Shown here: piece after piece, positions 40,467 to 48,179 of the stretch
Layout: each line of letters starts with the position of its first letter
How positions within the stretch are numbered: position 1 is the first letter of the stretch
Source of the DNA: Streptomyces flaveus
GTDB lineage: Bacteria; Actinomycetota; Actinomycetes; Streptomycetales; Streptomycetaceae
Assembly: GCF_014647675.1 (NCBI RefSeq)
Contig: NZ_BMPQ01000010.1
Location: forward strand, 125,207-189,206
Direction of reading: 5' to 3'
DNA length: 64,000 nucleotides
Translations under genes and position numbers: made by a program
Notes under the pieces: model-generated
What the model was told of the DNA's origin: nothing
The model's database searches: none
What the model saw: the letters and a program-made list of their open reading frames with translations, nothing else

Positions 40467-42260
40467 TTGCGCGAGTTCAGTGTTCCGGCCTTGTACAACG
40501 TTCCGTCGGACGGCAACCTGGTGGACATCATCCTCCGCAACGCCGCCCAGTATCCCAACCGGGCCGTGCTCGCCCGCAAGGTCTCGGGCGAGTGGCAGGA
40601 CGTCACCGCCACGGAGTTCCTCGCCGAGGTCCGCGGTGTGGCCAAGGGGCTGATCGCCTCTGGTGTGCAGCCGGGTGACCGGGTCGCCCTGATGTCGCGC
40701 ACCCGCTACGAGTGGACGCTGCTGGACTTCGCGATCTGGTGTGCGGGCGCGGTCTCCGTTCCGGTCTACGAGACCTCCTCGGCCGAGCAAGTCGAGTGGA
40801 TCACCAGTGACTCGGGCGCGGTGGCGTGCCTGGTCGAGACCGAGGCGCACCAAGCCGTGGTGGAGGAGGTGCGGCCACGCCTGCCCCTGCTCAAGCACCT
40901 CTGGCAGATCGAGGCGGGTGGCATCAAGGAACTCGTCGCCATGGGCCGTGATGTGGCGGACGCTCAGGTCGACGAGCACGCCTCGGCGGCCGGCCCCGAC
41001 TCGGTGGCCACGATCAACTACACCTCCGGCACCACCGGCCGGCCCAAGGGCTGTGTCCTCACCCACCGCAACTTCCTCGCGGAGTGCGGCAACATCATCG
41101 CCCGCAACACCCCCCTGTTCCGCGAGGACTCCTCCATCCTGCTCTTCCTGCCGCTCGCGCACGTCCTGGCCCGGGTCGTCGAGGTCGGGGCCATGGCGGC
41201 ACCGGTCAAGGTGGGACACGTCAGCGACGTCAAGAACGTCACCGAGGAACTGGGGAAGTTCCGGCCCACCTTCCTGCTCGGCGTACCGAGGGTGTTCGAG
41301 AAGGTGTACAACTCGGCGCGTGCCCAGGCCCGGGCGGGCGGCAAGGAGAAGATCTTCGAACTCGCCGCGGACACGGCCATCGCCTACAGCCGGGCGCTGG
41401 AGACACCGTCCGGCCCCGGGGTCGGGCTCAAGCTGAAGCACAAGGTGCTCGACCGGCTGGTCCTCAGCAAGCTGCGCGCGGTCCTCGGCGGCCGGACCAC
41501 GCACGCCCTCTCTGGTGGCGCCGCGCTCGGCGAACGTCTGGGCCACTTCTACCGCGGCCTCGGCCTCACCGTCCTGGAGGGCTACGGCCTCGCCGAGTCC
41601 TGCGCCGCGACCACCCTCAACCCGTACGACCGCCAGAAGATCGGCACGGTGGGCATGCCGCTGCCGGGCAGCTCGGTGCGCATCGCCGACGACACAGAGA
41701 TCCTGCTGAGCGGCGAGCACATCTTCAACGGCTACTGGAACAACGAGACGGCGACCGCGGCAGCGCTGGTCGACGGCTGGTTCCACACCGGCGACCTGGG
41801 GTCCCTGGACGATGAGGGCTACCTCCGCATCACCGGCCGGAAAAAGGAGATCATCGTCACCGCGGGCGGCAAGAATGTCGCCCCGGCCGTGATCGAGGAC
41901 CGTATCCGCGCCCATGCACTGGTCGCCGAGTGCATGGTGGTCGGCGAGGCCAAGCCGTTCGTCGGGGCGCTGGTGACACTGGACGGCGAGTTCCTGCCAC
42001 GCTGGGCCGCGCAGCACGGCAAGGCGGAGGACACCCCGGTGACGCAGCTGCGCGAGGACCCCGAGCTGCTCGCCGAGATCCAGCGCGCCATCGACGATGG
42101 CAACGCGGCGGTGTCGAAGGCGGAGTCGGTGCGGAAGTTCCGCATCCTCGATGTCCAGTTCACCGAGGCATCCGGCCATCTGACCCCGTCCCTCAAACTG
42201 AAGCGCCACGTGGTGATGCGGGACTTCGCCGACGAGATCGAGGCCATCTACGCACCCTGA
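40467..42260 (+). CDS. Long-chain fatty acyl-CoA synthetase (FadD15-like)
   Basis: This 597-aa ANL-superfamily enzyme has P-loop INYTSGTTGRPKGCVLTHRNF, A5-type EGYGLAESCAATTLNP, GWFHTGDLGSLDDEGYLRITGRKKEIIVTAGGKNVAP and a C-terminal catalytic Lys in HLTPSLKLKRH. It activates long-chain fatty acids to acyl-CoA via acyl-AMP at the membrane face. The start is TTG 40467 with AAGGAG 8 nt upstream; no better start exists nearby. A perfect 22-bp terminator hairpin follows the stop. Confidence 0.93.
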   Translation: MREFSVPALYNVPSDGNLVDIILRNAAQYPNRAVLARKVSGEWQDVTATEFLAEVRGVAKGLIASGVQPGDRVALMSRTRYEWTLLDFAIWCAGAVSVPVYETSSAEQVEWITSDSGAVACLVETEAHQAVVEEVRPRLPLLKHLWQIEAGGIKELVAMGRDVADAQVDEHASAAGPDSVATINYTSGTTGRPKGCVLTHRNFLAECGNIIARNTPLFREDSSILLFLPLAHVLARVVEVGAMAAPVKVGHVSDVKNVTEELGKFRPTFLLGVPRVFEKVYNSARAQARAGGKEKIFELAADTAIAYSRALETPSGPGVGLKLKHKVLDRLVLSKLRAVLGGRTTHALSGGAALGERLGHFYRGLGLTVLEGYGLAESCAATTLNPYDRQKIGTVGMPLPGSSVRIADDTEILLSGEHIFNGYWNNETATAAALVDGWFHTGDLGSLDDEGYLRITGRKKEIIVTAGGKNVAPAVIEDRIRAHALVAECMVVGEAKPFVGALVTLDGEFLPRWAAQHGKAEDTPVTQLREDPELLAEIQRAIDDGNAAVSKAESVRKFRILDVQFTEASGHLTPSLKLKRHVVMRDFADEIEAIYAP

Positions 42261-42262
42261 GT

Positions 42263-42310
42263 CATGCCGAAGGGCGTCCACTCGACAACGAGTGGACGCC
42301 CTTCGGCATG
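42263..42310. terminator. Perfect 22-bp bidirectional terminator
   Basis: Arms 42263-42284 and 42289-42310 are exact complements, with a 4-nt ACAA loop, between the convergent fadD and small membrane-protein genes. Confidence 0.9.
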
Positions 42311-42333
42311 TCCGGTTATCGGCTGGCGGCGCC

Positions 42334-42672
42334 TCACCAAAATGGGATCCCCGCCTGTTGCTGCTGCCGCACGCGCCGCCTCATGGCCGCACCGGGGATG
42401 GCGACCGCGAGCAGGACCGGGATCGCAGCGGCGATCCCGACCCAGAGAACGAGGGCGAGGTAACCGAGGGCAGCGTTCCGAGTGTCCGCGTCCGCAAGTA
42501 CAAGGAAGACAATGCTCACCACGAGCGCAACCACCATGAAGACCGCGATGATGACTGTGAGCCAGGTGAGAATGCGGGCCCGTCGCCGGTACATGGCGCT
42601 GACCGGCCAGGCCTGCGGTGGCGCGTACGCCCAGGGCGCACCGGGCATCTGGGGCGGCTGCTGATCAGACAT
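42334..42672 (-). CDS. Small two-helix membrane protein, unknown
   Basis: This 112-aa protein has a Pro/Gln-rich cytoplasmic N-terminus (SDQQPPQMPGAPWAYAPPQAW), two transmembrane helices (ILTWLTVIIAVFMVVALVVS and LGYLALVLWVGIAAAIPVLL) and a basic/Gln tail RRRVRQQQQ. It is reminiscent of Streptomyces DUF4190-like membrane proteins but I cannot assign a family. It is convergent with fadD. Confidence 0.7.
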   Translation of the reverse strand: MSDQQPPQMPGAPWAYAPPQAWPVSAMYRRRARILTWLTVIIAVFMVVALVVSIVFLVLADADTRNAALGYLALVLWVGIAAAIPVLLAVAIPGAAMRRRVRQQQQAGIPFW

Positions 42673-42732
42673 AAGGCCCAGTTCTACGGCGCGCGGCCCC
42701 GAAACACCACCCTCACCGCCGCAGCGCGTCGC

Positions 42733-43422
42733 CTATTCGGAGGCTGTCACCTCGTCAGGGTCGTAGTGGGACGCGACCGCAGGCTGGCCCGTGTAGTTCG
42801 GGCCGGCGGCCGGGTTGGCTCCCAGGTAGCGGAAGGGGAGCCTTGTGCTGCGCGCCCCCTGGAGCGTGAGGCGATGGTGGCGGGCGCTGTAGCGGAAGCC
42901 GGCTGTGCGCAACGCTGTCACGGCAGCCCGCCCGGCAGGTGAACCGTCGGCCCAGCGGATCGAGTCGGGGTCGAAGTGGGCGAGCAGCAGGCCGTCGGGA
43001 GCGAGCCAGGAGGCGGCCCCGGCGAGCAGGCCGAGCTGGTCGCCGACGTAGTGCAGGCCGTGCACACAGGTGATCAGGTCGTACGTCCGTTTCGGTGCCC
43101 AGTGCGAGACAGAGGCGATGACCAGTTCCAACGTGGGCGGTGTCGGCACGGGGGCGAGCGGCCCCACCAAGTCGACGCCGGTGAGTACGGCGTCGGCAGG
43201 CAGAGTGGACGCGGCCTGGTGCAGGGCGCGGCCCTCGCCGCAGCACAGATCGAGCCACGACGGGGCGGCGGCGCGCTCTGCCAGGTACGCGAGAGGGTCG
43301 AAACCGAGCTCACGGGCGTAGCTGTTCACACCGGCCAGGCCGCGCTCGCGGTTCATCGCGTTGTTGGCGACCACGGATGATCGTTCCAACTCGGTCGCGG
43401 AGACCAGGTGTGAAGTCGTCAT
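42733..43422 (-). CDS. Class I SAM-dependent methyltransferase
   Basis: This 229-aa protein has motif I SWLDLCCGEGRALHQAA, motif II VLTGVDLVGPLA and YDLITCVHGLHYVGD followed by WLAPDGLLLAHFDPDS. An Asn-rich, Ala-rich N-terminus (SSVVANNAMNRERGLAGVNSYARELG) is characteristic of a small group of actinomycete methyltransferases. Substrate unknown. It is divergent from the APH(6)-like gene, with an 86-nt gap. Confidence 0.82.
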   Translation of the reverse strand: MTTSHLVSATELERSSVVANNAMNRERGLAGVNSYARELGFDPLAYLAERAAAPSWLDLCCGEGRALHQAASTLPADAVLTGVDLVGPLAPVPTPPTLELVIASVSHWAPKRTYDLITCVHGLHYVGDQLGLLAGAASWLAPDGLLLAHFDPDSIRWADGSPAGRAAVTALRTAGFRYSARHHRLTLQGARSTRLPFRYLGANPAAGPNYTGQPAVASHYDPDEVTASE

Positions 43423-43508
43423 GGGGCCATTGTCCCGGGCACGACTCCCACCATCCAGTGCCCTTGCGGGGCAGTGAGGGGCGGTCTGCTGGGGCGTAAG
43501 GTGCCCGG

Positions 43509-44453
43509 ATGATCCGGATACCAGAGGTGTTCGCGCGGAGCACCGTCGAGCGAGAAGGCGCGCCCGGAGCGGCGTGGCTTGCCGAACTGCCCAGGATCGT
43601 GGGCGAGTTGCTGGGGCGCTGGGAGTGCGTGCCCGACGGTGACGTCATGCATGGCGGGGTCGGGGTCATCGTCCCGGTGCGACGGCGGGACGAGGGCGCC
43701 GCTGTGCTGAAGGTGTCGTTCCCGCATCCCGGCAACGTCCATGAACCGGACGCGTTCACGGTGTGGGGCGGGCGCGGGGCCGTCCGGCTGTACGAGCGGG
43801 ACGACGAGCGGTTCGCGATGCTGCTGGAGCGGGCCCGGACGTCGACGCTGGCCGAGGTCGAGGACGACGACGAGGTGGTGACGGTGGCCGGGCGGCTCAA
43901 CCGCCGCCTTGCCGTCCCCGCACCGCCCGGGCTGCCCCGGCTGCGTGGGCAGGCCGACGCCTGGGAGGAGCAACTGCGCAAGGACGCCGGGGAGTTGCCG
44001 CACACCCTGCCGCGTCATGTCCTGGACGCCGCCCTGGCGACCATCCGCGAGCTGGGCCGCACCCAGCCGGACACCGTCATCCACGGCGACCTGCATGCCC
44101 GCAACATCCTGCGCGCCGACCGCGAGCCCTGGCTGGCCGTCGACCCGAAGGGCTACGCGGGAGACCCGGCCTACGACGGCGGCACGCTGCTCAAGGCGGG
44201 CGCCCTGCGGCTCCTCGAAACGGACGACCTGCGCAAGGCGGTCCGCCGCGCGCTGGACGTGTTCGCCGAGGCCGCGGAACTCGACCGCGGACGAGTGCAG
44301 CGATGGGCCCAATTACACGCGGTCCAGGCCACGTTCCACGGTCGCCGCCACGGATTCCGTGTCGCCCGCAGCGGACCACGACTGGACCGGCTCACCGAAT
44401 TCGCGGACGGCCTGGCGGAGTTGCTCACGGAGGCAGCCCCCGACCCACTCTGA
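43509..44453 (+). CDS. Aminoglycoside/hydroxyurea phosphotransferase-like kinase (APH(6)/StrB type)
   Basis: This 314-aa protein kinase-like enzyme has nucleotide-binding GGVGVIVPVRRRDEGAAVLKVSFPHP, the catalytic loop VIHGDLHARNILRA and the metal site WLAVDPKGYAGDPAYDGG. These match the APH_6_hur family, which includes streptomycin 6-kinases. It could phosphorylate an aminoglycoside or a housekeeping metabolite; no biosynthetic cluster is nearby. ATG 43509 begins the family N-terminus directly. Confidence 0.85.
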   Translation: MIRIPEVFARSTVEREGAPGAAWLAELPRIVGELLGRWECVPDGDVMHGGVGVIVPVRRRDEGAAVLKVSFPHPGNVHEPDAFTVWGGRGAVRLYERDDERFAMLLERARTSTLAEVEDDDEVVTVAGRLNRRLAVPAPPGLPRLRGQADAWEEQLRKDAGELPHTLPRHVLDAALATIRELGRTQPDTVIHGDLHARNILRADREPWLAVDPKGYAGDPAYDGGTLLKAGALRLLETDDLRKAVRRALDVFAEAAELDRGRVQRWAQLHAVQATFHGRRHGFRVARSGPRLDRLTEFADGLAELLTEAAPDPL

Positions 44454-44513
44454 TCCCGTCGGCCGCCGAAAACGAGCGGCAGTCGAGTGTCATCTCCGGA
44501 TACGTTCGGTCGC

Positions 44514-45245
44514 ATGGCTGACGAGTTGTTCGGGCATCCGCGGCTCGCCGCGATCTACGACGCCGTCGATTCCGATCGCCGCGATCTCGATGCGTACGTG
44601 CGTGTGGTGGAGGAGTTCGGGGCGCGTCGGGTGCTGGATGTCGGTTGTGGGACGGGCGTGTTCGCGCTTCGGCTGGCCGAGCGCGGGATCGAGGTGGTCG
44701 GTGTTGATCCTGCCGCCGCGTCGCTCGATGTGGCCCGGGCCAAGCCCGGTGGCGAGCGGGTGCGCTGGATCCATGGTGATGCAACAGCGCTTCCGTCGCT
44801 GCGAGTTGACCTCGCGACCATGACGGGGAACGCCGCCCAGGCCGTCGTCGACCCGCGGGTCTGGCAGGAGACCCTGCGAGGGGTCCATGACGTGTTGCGG
44901 CCGGGTGGGCGGTTCGTGTTCGAGACCCGGGATCCCGCGAAGCGGGCCTGGGAGGCGTGGAACCGGGAGGCCTCGTACCGCGTTACGGAGATTCCGGGCG
45001 TCGGCGCGGTCGAGAACTGGGTCGAGTTGATCGAGGTCAGCGAGCCGCTGGTGACGTTCCGCTCGACCTATGTGTTCGCTGCGGACGAGCAGGTGATGAC
45101 GTCGGACTCGACCCTGCGATTCCGTGAACAGGGGGAGATCGAGGCGGAGTTGGTCGCGCTGGGGTATGTGGTGGAGGACGTTCGGGACGCGCCTGACCGG
45201 CCGGGGCGAGAGTTCGTCTTCGTCGCACTGTGCCCGGGGCGATGA
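44514..45245 (+). CDS. Class I SAM-dependent methyltransferase
   Basis: This 243-aa protein has motif I RVLDVGCGTGVFALRLAERG, motif II VVGVDPAAASLDVARAK, WIHGDATALPSLRVDLATM and VLRPGGRFVFETRDPAKRAW. An earlier in-frame start at 44487 would add nine residues; ATG 44514 matches the family N-terminus (ADELFGHPRLAAIYDAV). It may be co-transcribed with the kinase gene 60 nt upstream. Substrate unknown. Confidence 0.87.
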   Translation: MADELFGHPRLAAIYDAVDSDRRDLDAYVRVVEEFGARRVLDVGCGTGVFALRLAERGIEVVGVDPAAASLDVARAKPGGERVRWIHGDATALPSLRVDLATMTGNAAQAVVDPRVWQETLRGVHDVLRPGGRFVFETRDPAKRAWEAWNREASYRVTEIPGVGAVENWVELIEVSEPLVTFRSTYVFAADEQVMTSDSTLRFREQGEIEAELVALGYVVEDVRDAPDRPGREFVFVALCPGR

Positions 45246-45356
45246 GCAGCCTGCGTGGGGCTCCGGGTGGCGCCGAGATACCTGTGCGACAGGTGAGCAG
45301 GTAGGGGGTCGAATGCGATTCGACAATCCGCGTAAGGGAAGTTGCTGCGCAAACCG

Positions 45357-45385
45357 TTGACGCGCAAGGGGTTCGATTCTACGGT
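45357..45385 (+). promoter_or_regulatory. Promoter of the arabinase genes, near-copy of the 27.2-kb promoter
   Basis: -35 TTGACG (45357-45362) and -10 TACGGT (45380-45385) have a 17-nt spacer. From the -35 to the -10 it differs from the importer promoter at two positions: AAGGGGTT replaces AAGCGCTT, so the LacI-type palindrome is broken. The following GTTCGAAG is also shared. Confidence 0.75.
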
Positions 45386-45406
45386 CCGTTCGAAGTCGTG
45401 ACCGCT

Positions 45407-45422
45407 GTTCAGTATTTCGAAC
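45407..45422. promoter_or_regulatory. IclR-type operator upstream of the arabinase genes (site S3)
   Basis: GTTCAGTATTTCGAAC is a near-palindrome aligned with site S2 at the same distance from the start codon (39 nt). It keeps the TCGAAC half of the core and deviates in the first three bases. Confidence 0.5.
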
Positions 45423-45461
45423 GACCTCCGTAGATCGACCCCCACTCGTAGGAGGATCCGC

Positions 45462-46484
45462 GTGAGCCGCACCTCCCGAACCACCTCCCGAAGAACCGCT
45501 CGCAGAACCCCCGGGCGAACCCCCCGCCGAACCACCCTCCTCGCCATCCCCGCCGCGATCCTGCTCGCCCTCGTCCCGAGCACCGCGTCCGCGTACCCGA
45601 ACCCTGGCCGCGTCACCGGCGACATCGTCACCCATGACCCGACGATGATCCGCACCTCGTCCGGCCAGTACCTGCTCTACGCCACCGGCGGCGGCATCTC
45701 CAGCAAGACGTCCGGCGACCGCACCGCCTTCCGAAACGGCAACGACGCCTTCTCCAGCCGGCCGGGCTGGTGGCGGAACTACTCCTCCGTGCCGGAGGCC
45801 TGGGCGCCCGACATCTCGTACCACGGCGGCAAGTACCTGATGTACTACTCCGTCTCGTCCTTCGGCTCCCAGAACTCGGCGATCGGCCTGGCGACTTCGA
45901 CGACCGGCCAGCCGGGCAGCTGGACCGACCAGGGCGTCGTCTACACGTCGAGTTCGTCGACCGACTACAACGCCATCGACCCGAACCTCTTCGTGAACGA
46001 CGACGGCAAGTGGTGGCTGTCGTTCGGCAGTTGGTGGACCGGGATCAAGATGATCCAGATCAATCCGTCCACCGGGAAGCAGCTCTCCTCCAACACCACC
46101 CGGTACTCCCTCGCGTCCCGCCCGACCGGGACCAAGGCCGTCGAGGCGCCCTACATCGTCAAGCGCAACGGCTACTACTACCTCTTCGCCTCGTACGACA
46201 CCTGCTGCGCCGGCACCAGCTCCACGTACAAGGTCAAGGTCGGCCGCGCCACCAGCATCACCGGGCCGTACCGCGACAAGAACGGCGTCGCCATGATGAA
46301 CAACGGCGGTACGCCCGTACTGGAGTCGCACGGCCGCTACATCGGCCCCGGCGGACAGTCGATCATGAACGACGCGGACGGCGACCTGATCGTCTACCAC
46401 TACTACGACGGCCAGGACAACGGCACTCCCAAGCTCGGCGTCAACCTTCTGAACTGGAGCAGCGGATGGCCCGTCGCCTACTGA
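45462..46484 (+). CDS. Secreted GH43 endo-arabinanase-type glycosidase
   Basis: In this 340-aa protein a long basic leader with repeated Arg/Thr precedes a signal peptide (TTLLAIPAAILLALVPSTASA). The GH43 five-bladed propeller carries the base Asp in IVTHDPTMI, the pKa-modulating Asp in AIDPNLFVNDDG and the acid Glu in AVEAPYIVKRNGYYYLF. Conserved GPGGQSIMNDADGDLIVYHYYDG closes the fold. It is expected to cut alpha-1,5-arabinan outside the cell. GTG 45462 has AGGAGG 6 nt upstream. Its last 19 nt overlap the next GH43 gene, so the two are coupled. Confidence 0.92.
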   Translation: MSRTSRTTSRRTARRTPGRTPRRTTLLAIPAAILLALVPSTASAYPNPGRVTGDIVTHDPTMIRTSSGQYLLYATGGGISSKTSGDRTAFRNGNDAFSSRPGWWRNYSSVPEAWAPDISYHGGKYLMYYSVSSFGSQNSAIGLATSTTGQPGSWTDQGVVYTSSSSTDYNAIDPNLFVNDDGKWWLSFGSWWTGIKMIQINPSTGKQLSSNTTRYSLASRPTGTKAVEAPYIVKRNGYYYLFASYDTCCAGTSSTYKVKVGRATSITGPYRDKNGVAMMNNGGTPVLESHGRYIGPGGQSIMNDADGDLIVYHYYDGQDNGTPKLGVNLLNWSSGWPVAY

Positions 46485-47902
46485 CCCTGCTGGCGGCCCT
46501 GCTGCTCGCGCTGTCCTTCGGGCAGTACTCCGCGAGCGCCGCCTCCTTCACGAACCCGGTCAAAGCGCAGAAGGGCGCCGACCCCTGGATCTCGTACCAC
46601 AACGGCAACTACTACCTGGTGACGACGAGTTGGACCGACGCCATCACCATCCGCAAGTCGCCGACGCTCGCCGGTCTTTCGACCGCGCCGAGCGTCCAGG
46701 TGTGGACGGGTGACGCGGCCTCGCGCTGCTGCAACATCTGGGCGCCGGAGCTGCACTTCCTGAACGGCCGCTGGTACCTGTACTACGTCGCGGGCCAGAA
46801 CGTCTCCGACTACATCCCCACCCAGCGCACCCACGTCCTGGAGAGCGCCGGCTCGGACCCGATGGGGCCGTACACGTACAAGAACCAGCTGGGCAGCACC
46901 TGGATGCTCGACCCGACCGTGGCGACCATCAACGGAAACCTGTACCTGTTCGGCAGCGCGAGCGGCGGCGGTACGCAGAACCTGGTCGCCGCGCGGATGT
47001 CCAACCCGTACACGGTCAGCGGCTCCTTCACGACGATCTCCACGCCCACGCACGACTGGGAGCGCTCGGGCGCCCCGGTCAACGAGGGCCCCGAGATCCT
47101 CCAGCGGAACGGGACGACACGGCTGATCTACTCGGCGAGCGGCTGCTGGACCCCCGACTACAAGCTCGGCCAGCTCACCCTCACCGGCTCCAACCCCCTG
47201 GCCGCCGCCTCCTGGACGAAGAAGTCCACGCCCGTCTTCCAGCGCAACGACGCCAACGGCGTCTACGGGCCCGGCCACCACGGCCACTTCAAGTCGCCCG
47301 ACGGCGCCGAGGACTGGTTCGTCTACCACGCCAACGACAACGCGAGCGAGGGCTGTGACAACGGGCGTACGGCGCGGGCGCAGAAGATCAGCTGGAACTC
47401 GGACGGTACGCCGAACTTCGGTACGCCGGTGAGGCTCGGCGCCTCGCTCCCCGGGCCCTCGGGGGAGCCGTCGGCCGCCTCGACCACGTACACGGTCGTC
47501 AACCGGAACAGCGGCAAGTGCCTTGATGTGGCGGGCAGTTCCAGCGCCGACGGAGCCAATGTGCAGCAGTGGGCGTGCAGCGGCGGCAACAACCAGCGCT
47601 GGCGTCTGGAGGACCTTGGCGACGACACACACCGTCTGGTGAACGTCGCCAGCGGCAAGGTGCTGGACACGGCGGACTGCTCCTCGGCCGACGGCGCCGA
47701 CCTGCGCCAGTGGTCCTGGCTGAACAACACCTGCCAGCGGTTCCGGTTCCACGCCACGAGCGGCGGCTACGTACGGATCGTCAACCAGGCCACCGGCAAG
47801 GTCGCCGACGTCGCCGACTGCTCCACCGCCGACGGAGCGGACGTACGGCAGTGGGCCTGGCTGAACAACAACTGCCAGCAGTGGCAGCTACGGCCGGCCT
47901 GA
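46466..47902 (+). CDS. Secreted GH43 exo-arabinase/arabinofuranosidase with CBM13 ricin-type lectin domain
   Basis: This 478-aa protein has a signal peptide RRLLTLLAALLLALSFGQYSASA and a GH43 catalytic domain with GADPWISYHNGNYYLV (base Asp), STWMLDPTVATINGNLYLFGS and VNEGPEILQRNGTTRLIYSASGC (acid Glu). A C-terminal beta-trefoil of three ricin-type repeats follows, each with D-V-A.. and Q-W motifs (CLDVAGSSSADGANVQQWAC and two homologues ending QRFRF and QQWQL). The same domain pair occurs in the S. avermitilis exo-1,5-arabinofuranosidase. It probably releases arabinose or short oligomers from arabinan. Confidence 0.93.
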   Translation: MARRLLTLLAALLLALSFGQYSASAASFTNPVKAQKGADPWISYHNGNYYLVTTSWTDAITIRKSPTLAGLSTAPSVQVWTGDAASRCCNIWAPELHFLNGRWYLYYVAGQNVSDYIPTQRTHVLESAGSDPMGPYTYKNQLGSTWMLDPTVATINGNLYLFGSASGGGTQNLVAARMSNPYTVSGSFTTISTPTHDWERSGAPVNEGPEILQRNGTTRLIYSASGCWTPDYKLGQLTLTGSNPLAAASWTKKSTPVFQRNDANGVYGPGHHGHFKSPDGAEDWFVYHANDNASEGCDNGRTARAQKISWNSDGTPNFGTPVRLGASLPGPSGEPSAASTTYTVVNRNSGKCLDVAGSSSADGANVQQWACSGGNNQRWRLEDLGDDTHRLVNVASGKVLDTADCSSADGADLRQWSWLNNTCQRFRFHATSGGYVRIVNQATGKVADVADCSTADGADVRQWAWLNNNCQQWQLRPA

Positions 47903-47939
47903 GCGACCTTGATTGCGTCCGGCGCTATCGCCGCCCGCT

Positions 47940-48045
47940 TGAGGGGCCGCAGGCCCCGATAGGGGCGCGGGGCTGTATCCATTTGCGGCTCCGCCGCGTG
48001 GGCGCGACCAGCCACAACGAACCCGCAGCTGCGAACTGCCGAACC
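47940..48045 (+). repeat. Dispersed intergenic repeat, copy C (long variant)
   Basis: GGGGCCGCAGGCCCC and GATAGGGGCGCGGGG are followed by an insert rich in GCGGCTCCGCCGC, then GCGCGACCAGCCACAAC and GAACCCGCAGCTGC. The outer parts match copies A, B and D. It lies downstream of the GH43-CBM13 gene and before the convergent aminotransferase gene. Confidence 0.7.
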
Positions 48046-48179
48046 CAGCGGAGCGCCACGGCCGGGAGGACATGGGACCTGCTGGCGAAGGTCCTGGGCG
48101 ACTCGCCCGATCCTCCCGGCCGGCGGAGGCCTCGTCGCGGGAAGAGCGAGGCCTCCGGGCAACCGGTCCGGCTCGTCGG

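Noticed and set aside
44490..46400. A minus-strand 636-codon frame across a methyltransferase and a GH43 gene
   Set aside because: It crosses two real plus-strand genes and the intergenic promoter; composition is typical of a shadow.
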